Program-made: the position numbers and the translations under genes
Shown: positions 56,912 through 64,000 of the stretch, piece after piece
How positions within the stretch are numbered: the stretch's first letter is position 1
Layout: each line of letters begins with the position of its first letter
Notes under the pieces: generated by a model
The model's input: the letters and a program-made list of their open reading frames with translations, nothing else
The model's database searches: none
What the model was told of the DNA's origin: nothing
Origin: Prorocentrum cordatum
Taxonomy: Eukaryota; Sar; Dinophyceae; Prorocentrales; Prorocentraceae
DNA length: 64,000 bases
Assembly: GCA_963575745.1 (NCBI GenBank)
Contig: CAUYUJ010003072.1
Location: 1 to 64,000, forward strand
Direction: 5' to 3'

Positions 56912-58440
56912 CTAAGAGAGTATATCGCCGTGGACCGCGTAGAATATAGGGAACACGTTGATACGCCTAGACACAATATACAAGCTCAGGGTATCAACGA
57001 GTATCTCTGGTACAACTTGTGCTGCCAGTATCTGGAAACCAAAGCATAGAGTAAAACTCCTAAAGCCAGTCACGAACCCTCGAACACAACGCCCCCCACG
57101 ACCACTCCCCAATGCAAAACACTCCAACACCATGTCGGACAAGTATTTCACTATCTTCAGTGACAGCTTCATCTTGCTAACGAAAATAGCTACCCCGTTT
57201 TGGCCCTTCATAACTTTGTCGACTGCTGCCATAGCCAGGTACTCGGTAACTTTGGTTTGCACTACCTCGACAAATACCTAGAAGACCGATGCACTTAGTA
57301 CAGCCCAGAAGCTCGGAACAGTCGTGATGACAATCTTGTCGGCGACCATCAAGACAAAATCAAAACCAAAATACACATTATCGTACGTTTCGCAAGTAGT
57401 CTCCTGCGTAGAATGCTGTAGCCACCCGTTCGCATCAACCAATGCCTTGACCTCGTTGTACTTCATCCTCTCCTGCAGTGTGCTGACGCCGACCTTGGCG
57501 ACTGCAATGGCGAAGAGACAGCTGTACCTCGAGAGTGCGGAGGCATGTCCTTCGATGGATCCCGCGAAACCGCCGCGAGGAAGAGCAGGCACATGGGTCC
57601 GATGAGGACCGAGGTTGCCGCGGTCGCTCTCTTGCTTCCTGTGACAGCCACGGGCGCCCGAACACTAGGCTCCAGGTGACGCGCTGCCACGGTGAACACG
57701 AAACTGTTGAACCAGGCAGCAAAAAGGCATACAATGGCGCAACACCGCAAGTCGACGCCGTACCCTCGCCAACGGTTGTCATTGGTGTGCGTACGCACAG
57801 CGAGGTACACAATGATCGACCACGTAATTGTGGCAATGATCTCGTACCCAATCCGAGGACGGTGCCAACTACCGGCCGTGGAGTACGGCATGAAGTTGAA
57901 ATTGATCGCAAGGATGTTCGCGCCATAGAACAACTGGTGGCCAACAAGTGGCACTATGATCATATTTGAAACCGCTGGTTTCTAGAACCCCTTGAAGGAG
58001 AAAGAGAACCGAAATTGAAACGCACGTCAACACAAAAACTTTCAATGTCACGAACGCAACCGTCCGCGCGATCCCTCGCCACCATAATAACCCGACACAG
58101 TTTTCAATCGACACGATACTCTCCATCAGGGGCTGATACTCTTCCTGGGCAAACCATTCGCCCTTCAAGCTGCTCAAACTATTGTGCGGCTTCAGGTCAA
58201 TGCTGCTCAAACTGATGGTACTCGTGCTGTTACTGCTGATGCCCGTGCTGCTAACACTACTTTTCGGTGATCGGCGCTCCAATGCTGCGCTCGGTTATGG
58301 CGCTTCGTTCGGTTCAAGCGAACGACCGATTAGCAGATCACCCTCTCTGGCTTCGACTTCCAAACCTGTGTCGCACTGTAAACCAGAAGGCTTCATTATG
58401 ACATACCGAACCAGCGCCTTTGCCTTCGCGACGGCATGAA
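56912..58440 (-). pseudogene. Decayed multi-pass membrane-protein retrocopy with spliced leader
   Basis: Downstream of the spliced leader (58465-58486) the minus strand reads MKPSGLQCDTGLEVEAREGD (from 58397), a TAA near 58295, then GEWFAQEEYQPLMESIVSIE and a hydrophobic helix (VFVLTCVSISVLFLLQGVL). A frame change near 57965 leads to IIATITWSIIVYLAVRTH and CCAIVCLFAAWFNSFVFTV. Another near 57550 leads to NVYFGFDFVLMVADKIVITT, a stop near 57278 and FGFQILAAQVVPEILVDTLS. At least four or five hydrophobic helices suggest a transporter or channel. I do not recognise the family. No introns are obvious, as expected of a retrocopy; no poly-A tail is seen at the 3' side. Confidence 0.6.
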
Positions 58441-58449
58441 CTAAGACAA

Positions 58450-58486
58450 CTTGAGCCAAAACGGCTTGAGCCAAAATGGCTACGGA
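58450..58486 (-). other. Dinoflagellate spliced leader plus 15-nt relic leader
   Basis: Minus-strand 58486-58465 equals the 22-nt dinoflagellate spliced leader (starts TCCGTAGCC, ends TTTTGGCTCAAG) with every fixed position matched. It is followed without gap by 58464-58450, CCGTTTTGGCTCAAG, which is the last 15 nt of the leader with one A-to-G change. A 15-nt relic is what remains when a leader already in the genome is trans-spliced again at its internal AG. The gene remnant follows directly. Confidence 0.93.
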
Positions 58487-58499
58487 CTGTTTGAAGGGC

Positions 58500-59480
58500 A
58501 GTCTTGGGGCGTCTTGTGTCATCTTGGGCGCCTCTTGAGCCGATTTGGTGCCCTGTTGATGTGTGTGTGTGCATGTTGGGGCTCTCTTGGAGGCCCCTTG
58601 TGCCGTCTCCAAACGTCGGGAAGCAGATCAGGCAACAACGGGAAAATTCTCGAACAACTAAAAAGGAATGCCATTATTTGTTTGCCAATTGGGGCTTTCT
58701 AGGAAACAGATTGGAACTCTCCGGGGGCGTTTTGAAAACCTTGTGAGCCGTCTCGAAGCAATGGTGGGCGTGCTGGGGCTGTTGCAGGGACCTGTGGGCC
58801 CCCTTGAAGGCCCTTTTGGCGTGTGCAGGCTCCTTTGGGAAGCCGTCTTGGGACCTCTTGGACATCTTGGGCGCCTCTTGGGCCGTCTTGGCGCCCTTCT
58901 GGGACTGGTTGGGGCCCTCTTGGATGCCTGCTGTGCCGTCTCCGAATGTCCGGAAGCGGAGCAGGCGACGATGGGAAAATCGTCGACAAACCAGAAGACA
59001 ATCAACGGTGTCTGCCTATTGGGGCTCAGCTGGAAAGCAATTTGAAGCACTCTTGGGGCGTCTTGGAGGCCCCGTTGGCTGTCTCGAAGCAATGATGGGC
59101 GTGCTGTGGCTGTTTTGGGGCCCTAGTGAGCCCCCTTGAGGGCCCTTGTGGCGTGTCCAAACTGATGTGGGAGGCCGCCTTGAGCCCTCTTGAGCCACCT
59201 TGGGCGCCTCTCGGGCCGTCTTGGCGCCCTCCTGGTGTGTTGTGACTCTCTTGGGCGCCTCTTGTGCCCTCTCTGGGCGTCGGGCAGCGGAGGCGACCAC
59301 ACGGAAATCCTTGAAACAACCCACGGTATGTTTACGAATTTTGATCATTGGGGCTCTCTCGATTGCAATTTGGAGCCCTCTTAGGTGGGGCGTCTTGGAG
59401 GCCTCGTGGGCCGTTTTCGCGAAGCAGCGGTGGGCGTTTTGGTGCCCTCTGGGCCCCCTTGATGGCCCTTTTGCGGTTCG
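58500..59480 (+). repeat. 331-335-bp tandem repeat, about three copies
   Basis: The marker CGAAGCA occurs at 58754, 59085 and 59420. Other shared blocks are GCCGTCTCC[A/G]AA[C/T]GTC, GGGAAAAT[T/C]-TCGA-CAA and CTTGGGGCGTCTTG. The repeat begins immediately upstream of the spliced-leader retrocopy. Its CTTGGGG words resemble those in the palindrome at 34-36 kb. Confidence 0.85.
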
Positions 59481-59686
59481 ATGCTCGTTTGCCCCCCCAA
59501 AGAGGCACTTTGGCACCGGTCCGGGCCCCACATAAGACTTTCTCATGATACACATATGTCTATATATTTACACATTATGCTCGCTCCCCTCCCAGCACCA
59601 CCCAAACGACAGACTGGGAGGGCCTCCTCCTCCTCCTGATCATTATTTTCCTCTTGCTCTTCTTCCTCCTCCTCCTGCTATTCAGG
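59481..59686. other. Unrecognised stretch with a TCC run
   Basis: No gene is supported; CTCCTCCTCC words lie at 59618-59680. Confidence 0.5.
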
Positions 59687-59855
59687 CAGTCGCAGTTCAG
59701 TCGATTGCAGTCCACTCGGATGCAGTCCAACCGATTCCAATCGAATCGATTGCAATCCAATCGGTCGCAAGCCAATCGGTTTGAAAGCCAATCGGTTGCA
59801 GCCAAATCGATTGCAAGACAATCGTTCGCAAGCCAATCGATGGAAAGACACCTCC
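59687..59855 (+). repeat. 15-bp minisatellite (CGATTGCAATCCAAT), about 10-11 copies
   Basis: Units such as CGATTGCAGTCCACT, CGATTGCAATCCAAT and CGGTCGCAAGCCAAT follow one another at 15-bp spacing, with one 16-bp unit. All three forward frames give five-residue repeats such as AVQSI/VASQS. Confidence 0.92.
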
Positions 59856-59959
59856 ACGTCGCCTCCCCCCTCACTCCTCGTCCCCCCCTTACCTCCCCCG
59901 CTCATCTTTCGTTGCTTCATCGTCCTTGTTGTCCTCTGTCTTGGAGCCCGCTCGAAGGA

Positions 59960-60095
59960 GGAGTGCGGGGAGTGGGAGGAGTAGGAGGGGGAGGAGGAGG
60001 AGGAGGAAAAGGAGGAGGAGGAGGAGGAGGAGGAGGAGGAGGAGGAGGAGGAGGAGGAGGAGGAGGAGGAGGGGGAAGAGTGGAGGGGAGAGGGG
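59960..60095 (+). repeat. (GGA)n polypurine array
   Basis: GGA triplets for about 115 bases with a GGAAAAGG interruption. Confidence 0.9.
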
Positions 60096-60221
60096 AAGGA
60101 GCGGATAATGATGAGGAGGGCGAGGTCCCCGAATCGCACTGTCTACATTCATTGTTTGTGTTTTCTTTCAGCGCGTGCGTGCGAAACCCTTTTTTCCGTA
60201 TTTTTGCGCTCCTGCAGAAGA

Positions 60222-60916
60222 CGTGGGCAATCCTGCAAAGGGCGCCGAGCAATGTGACCGCACACTCGAGAAAAACATCCTTTACAACCAGAAGGTCAAG
60301 AAGGCCAACGCCAATGCAACCACGCTGAAGCTCAAGCGGCAGTTCCAGGAGCCCCTGCTGCGGCAGATTGCGGACCTGGAACAGCAGGCTGAGATGGGAC
60401 ATGCTGTTTTGCGTTCTTTGTTGGTTTGTTCTAAACGCATTGCCACGCGTGTTTGTGTCCAGTTTGGGTGGCAGCAGGGCGCCGCCGCGGACCACTGCGA
60501 GCTAAGCGGGAAGCTGCATTCATGCTGTCTACCATCTCCTATGTTCCCTCGTTCGGAATCGCAAGAGAAGCAATGGCACCAGGGACAGCCGCAACAGCAG
60601 CAGCCGCAGACGCAACCTGGGTCCGCCCACCCCTCCAACTGCCCCCGTCCGTTCGGCTGCGTTGCGGCCGCGCCCGCGCAGGATCGAGTACATGACTTGA
60701 AGAAACAGCTGGCCCAATGCCAGAAAGGCAAAGTTTCTGCGGAGGCCACGGCTGCCGCCGCCGCGAGGACCGCCCGAGCCTGGAACTCGTGGCTTCGCTC
60801 CTTCCCTGCCGCGTGCGACCAGGAGCTGCCGCCGCAGGCGGCCAGACTGCTGCGGGACTGGGCCGCTTGGGGGGCAGGGATTTGCGATCTCTTTCGTCTT
60901 GTACGGGACAGCCATA
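60222..60916 (+). other. Possible exons of an unknown coiled-coil protein
   Basis: After a T-rich tract and CTGCAG (plausible 3' splice site at 60220) the frame reads EDVGNPAKGAEQCDRTLEKN, then NATTLKLKRQFQEPLLRQIA and DLEQQAE, a convincing charged helix. A T-rich stretch to about 60460 has intron-like composition (TTGTTGGTTTGTTCTAAACG, then GTCCAG). Later text VHDLKKQLAQCQKGKVSAEA and TARAWNSWLRSFPAACDQEL, then LPPQAARLLRDWAAWGAG, is again helical. It runs straight into the MITE at 60917. The family is unknown; splice sites are inferred. Confidence 0.4.
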
Positions 60917-61088
60917 CAGTCGGGGCGTTGACCTAAGGAACCCTAAATGAGGAACAAGGCCCCTTTTTCTCATAAATTAAACATCGATGTCACATGGAAA
61001 ACATCAGGAAGACCTGAGGCAAACTGTTAAACAATCAAGGGAGCCCCTCCCCAACAAAAAAAGGGTTCCTTCTTCAGCGTCCCGACTG
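60917..61088. mobile_element. MITE family 1 (CAGTCGGGG ends), copy 2, 172 bp
   Basis: Begins CAGTCGGGGCGTTGACC and ends CGTCCCGACTG. It is flanked by TA at 60915-60916 and 61089-61090. Interior words CCTAAGGAACCC and GGGTTCCTTCTTCAGC match copies 1 and 3. It sits at the end of a coding-like stretch. Confidence 0.9.
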
Positions 61089-61345
61089 TAGGAAACCCTG
61101 GGGGCCCGGCGCGGGAGCAGGGTGCGCCGCTGGATCTCCCCAAGGGGTGGGTGGGGGGTTAGGACCCCCCCCCCCCCTCCCCGATCCGTCGTCGGGGTCC
61201 CCCCCACACTCCCCCCCTTCCCCGACCCGTCGTCGGGGACCCCCCACCCCCCGTCCCCCCCCTTTCCCCGACTCGTCGTCGGGGACCCCTCCCGCCTCCC
61301 CCCCTTTCAAAAGGGGGGGGGGGTCCGACCCCCCCCCCCCTTTCG
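61089..61345. repeat. C-rich block with three CGTCGTCGGGG palindromic units
   Basis: CCCCGA-YYCGTCGTCGGGG palindromes recur with CGTCGTCGGGG at 61187, 61228 and 61274, spaced 41 and 46 bases, inside long C runs. It ends with a G-run/GTCCGA/C-run block (61308-61342). Confidence 0.88.
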
Positions 61346-61448
61346 CCACGCCGCCCCCTGACTCCGGAACCCGACCCCCGCCACCCCTACCCCTTAGTCC
61401 TCACGGTAACCCAAACCCCTAATCCTACCCCCAACCACTAACCCCAGC
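61346..61448. other. CCCTAA-like leader to the satellite
   Basis: Words such as CCCCTAATCC, CCACTAACCCC and CCCTACCCC resemble degenerate CCCTAAA telomere repeats but contain no intact tandem run. Confidence 0.4.
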
Positions 61449-62689
61449 CCCAAAGAGTACTCACTACTCATGACTCACTACCCACTACTGACTACTCGCT
61501 ATTCGCTACTCACTTCTCACTACCCCCTACTCACTACTCACGACTCACTACTCACTATCCACTACTAACTACCCACCACCCACTACTCGCTACTCACTAC
61601 TCCCTACTCACTACTCCCTCTTCCCTCCTCACTACCCACTACTCAATACTCACTAAGCACTACTCACTACTCCCTACGCACTACTCACTAATCACTACTC
61701 ATTACCCACTACCCACTATCCACTACTCACTACTCACTACTAACTACTGAGTGCCCACACATCACTACTCACTACCCACTACTCGCTACTCGCTACTCAC
61801 TACTCCCTACACAATACTGACTACACAGTACTCTGTACTCACTACTCGCTACTCCCATACTCGCTACTCAATACTCACTACTCACTCCCCGCTACTCACT
61901 ATTCACTACTCACTACTTACTACTCCCTACTCACTAGTCACTACATAGTCTCGACTCACTAGTCTCACTAGTCACTAGTCCCTAGTCGCTACTCACTACC
62001 CACTATCCACGACTCACCAATCGCTACTCACGACCCACTATTCGCTACCCACTTCTTGTTACTCGCTGCTCACTACTCCCTACTCCCTACTCCCTGCTCC
62101 CTACTCACTACTCACTTCTCGCTACCCCCTAATCGTTACTCACTAATCACTATCCACTACTCACTACTGACTACTCTCTACTTACTCACTACTCACTACT
62201 CACTACGCCCTACTCGCTCCTCGCTACTCACTACTCGCTACTCCCTACTCCCTACTCACTACCCACTGCCACTACCCACTACTCTCTATTCATCACTACT
62301 CACTAGTCACTACGCACTACTCAATACTCAATACTCACTATTCACTATTCACTACTCACTACTCACTACTCACTACTCACTACTCAGTACTCACTACTCA
62401 CTACTCACTACTAACTACGCACTACCCACTACTCACTACTCACTAATCACTACTCGCCACCCACTATTCACTACGCACTAACTCAATACCCACTACTCAT
62501 TACTCCCTACTCCCTACTCAGTACTCACTAATCGCTGCTTGCTACTCACAACTCACAACTCACTACTCGCCACTCACTACTCAATACACACTACTCACTG
62601 TTCACTACTCCCTACTCGCTCACTACTCACTACGCACTAACTCACTACTCACAACTCACCACTCCCTACTCCCAACTCCGTACTCCCTA
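61449..62689 (+). repeat. ACTCACT heptamer satellite, about 1.24 kb
   Basis: The unit is 7 bp (ACTCACT in any phase), best preserved at 62343-62415. Elsewhere it varies as ACTCGCT, ACTCCCT, ACCCACT and ACTATCC while keeping the spacing. Both strands are open in places only because of the period. Confidence 0.93.
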
Positions 62690-62820
62690 CACGGGGGGGG
62701 GGTCCGACCCCCCCCCCCTTTCCAACGCAAAGGCGGGGAAGGGGGGGGGGGGGTCTGGACCCCCCTCCCCCCTTGAAGGGGAGGAGGGGGTGGGGGGGTT
62801 CTGGACCCCCCCCCCCTCCT
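62690..62820. repeat. G-run/C-run block bordering the satellite
   Basis: G-run, GTCCGA, C-run, CTTTC repeats the block at 61308-61345 on the other side of the satellite. Two further G-run/TCTGGA/C-run units follow. These blocks are self-complementary. Confidence 0.85.
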
Positions 62821-62945
62821 TTAGTGTATTCAGGGAGATCCACTGGCGCACTTTCGCGATCTCACGTGGCTCTCGCCAGAGGAGCACGGCACGCGCTGGA
62901 ACAGAGGAGCGCCCCGCGGAGGCAGCGGAGGCAGGAGCAGCGGCA

Positions 62946-63121
62946 CAGTCGGGGCCTTGACCTAAGGAACCCAAAACAAGGAACGAGGCCTCTTTTTCCC
63001 AAAAGTTGAACTTCGATTCCCCATGGAAAACCTAAGGACAACCCAAGGCAAACTGCAAAACAATCAAGGAACACCGAACGCCTCCCCAACGAAAAGGGTT
63101 CCTTCTCCAGCGCCCCGACTG
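62946..63121. mobile_element. MITE family 1 (CAGTCGGGG ends), copy 3, 176 bp
   Basis: Begins CAGTCGGGGCCTTGACC and ends GCGCCCCGACTG. It is flanked by CA at 62944-62945 and 63122-63123, also a 2-bp duplication but CA instead of TA. The interior matches copies 1 and 2. Confidence 0.9.
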
Positions 63122-64000
63122 CAAGGCAGCAGAGGCGGCAACGGCGAACCTGCCACAGCGCAGAAGCAGTGAGAAGCGACTGCGTCTTCTTCGGTGGTGG
63201 CACATCTTGAGGCTGCCCTCGTGGTGGCGAGAAACAGAAGCAAACGACGCAGACACGCCAGTGCTTCGGAATTCCAGAAGACGACGGGTGGTGAAACGGA
63301 CCAGCAGCAACGACAAAACCGATGAGTGCTATTCCCCCCCACGCGCGTTAGACTTCTGTAGAGAAAGAGGGCATGCGGAGGCAACAGGGCAGGGGCAGAC
63401 GCAAGGCAGGCACCGGCGAACCTGCGACGACGCAGAAGTAGCGACACACCGAAGGCGATGCGATGTCAACACGCAGGCAGCTCTAGAAAGGAACGCACCA
63501 GCGTTTCAGGCTTCTCTCATGGACACCAGCGTTTCAGGGTGCACCGAAGAACAGGGAAGTCGCTTCACAAGAACAAATCAAGGAATCAACCTCGCAAGCG
63601 GCCCTCCCTGTAGAAAACGGCCCACGGCGGCAACGGGGCAGAAGCAGAGGCAAGGCAGAAGGGGCAGCGGCGCACCTACCACAAGGCAGAAACAGTGAGA
63701 CGCAACTGCATCTTCCGTGGTGACAAAAGGTCATCAGATTTTTAGGATGCCCCCTTGGAGACGAAAAGCGCAAACGACGTAGAACCGCCATTGCTTTGGA
63801 ATTCCCCCAAAACAGCAACTTCGACGGGTTGTGACACGGACCAACAACAACGACGACAACGATAAGTGCTATTCTGGCCCACGCGCGTTGGCTTCATTCA
63901 AAGAAGAAGGGCACGCGGAGGCAGCGGGGACAGGGGCAGATGCAAGACAGAAGAGGCAACGGCGAACCGACGACGACGCAGAAGTATCGATACAGCAGAG
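63122..64000 (+). repeat. Diverged tandem duplication, unit about 530-547 bp
   Basis: Blocks recur in order: GGCGAACCTGCCACAG at 63142 against GGCGCACCTACCACAA near 63671; CGGACCAGCAGCAACGAC at about 63297 against CGGACCAACAACAACGAC near 63838; GGCGAACCTGCGACGACG at about 63415 against GGCGAACCGACGACGACG near 63961. The second copy runs off the window. No protein is recognised in either copy. Confidence 0.8.

Noticed and set aside
61449-62689. CRISPR array
   Set aside because: The repeats are a 7-bp satellite with no spacers, and the context is eukaryotic.

Overview
The window looks like repeat-saturated nuclear DNA of a dinoflagellate. The strongest evidence is a complete 22-nt dinoflagellate spliced-leader sequence (minus strand, 58465-58486) followed directly by a 15-nt relic leader, the signature of mRNA recycled into the genome. 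Supporting evidence is a Ty1/copia element with a Trp/Tyr/Asp-rich Gag, several LINE remnants, TIR-bearing intron-like and MITE-like insertions, and very long GGA/TCC, ACG, CA and GAT arrays. I cannot name the species. No intact host gene is visible. Nearly all recognisable coding sequence is decayed retroelement or broken host gene, and most long open frames are artefacts of simple repeats.

Layout. 1-9425 (+): Ty1/copia-like element with gag, protease, integrase, reverse transcriptase and RNase H, broken by about five frameshifts and two in-frame stops. 9.4-14.9 kb: alternating GGA and TCC arrays around a GC-rich coding-like island (13.2-14.3 kb). 14.9-16.7 kb (-): C-terminal part of a LINE-like ORF. 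18.2-19.6 kb: ACG/TACGACG array that flips strand at 19.3 kb. 20.04-20.23 kb (+): reverse-transcriptase scrap. 21.6-28 kb: 83-bp tandem repeat, TIR element, microsatellites, GGA arrays and a near-perfect hairpin. 30.2-32.9 kb (-): second LINE remnant. 33.85-36.75 kb: 2.9-kb imperfect palindrome built from 310-320-bp units. 36.75-37.35 kb (-): LINE endonuclease fragment. 38.1-38.5 kb: two TIR elements side by side. 38.9-40.9 kb (+): decayed ORF with a WW-like motif. 43.2-47.9 kb (-): LINE with RT, zinc motif and RNase H, abutting the broken 3' side of a retinol-saturase-like gene (47.9-49.1 kb, -), which is itself split by a 200-bp TIR element. 50-55 kb: CA-rich arrays. 56.9-58.5 kb (-): decayed membrane-protein retrocopy headed by the spliced leader. 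58.5-59.5 kb: 331-bp tandem repeats. 60-64 kb: coding-like exons, two copies of a 172-176-bp MITE, poly-C/G blocks, a 1.2-kb heptamer satellite and a diverged tandem duplication.

The genes do not form an operon or pathway; what links them is genome dynamics. The most notable signals are a small-element landscape (a 5-bp-TSD TIR group that includes one copy splitting a coding exon, and a separate 2-bp-TSD family present three times) and mRNA recycling marked by relic spliced leaders. All function calls come from reading translated sequence by eye; no database search was run.
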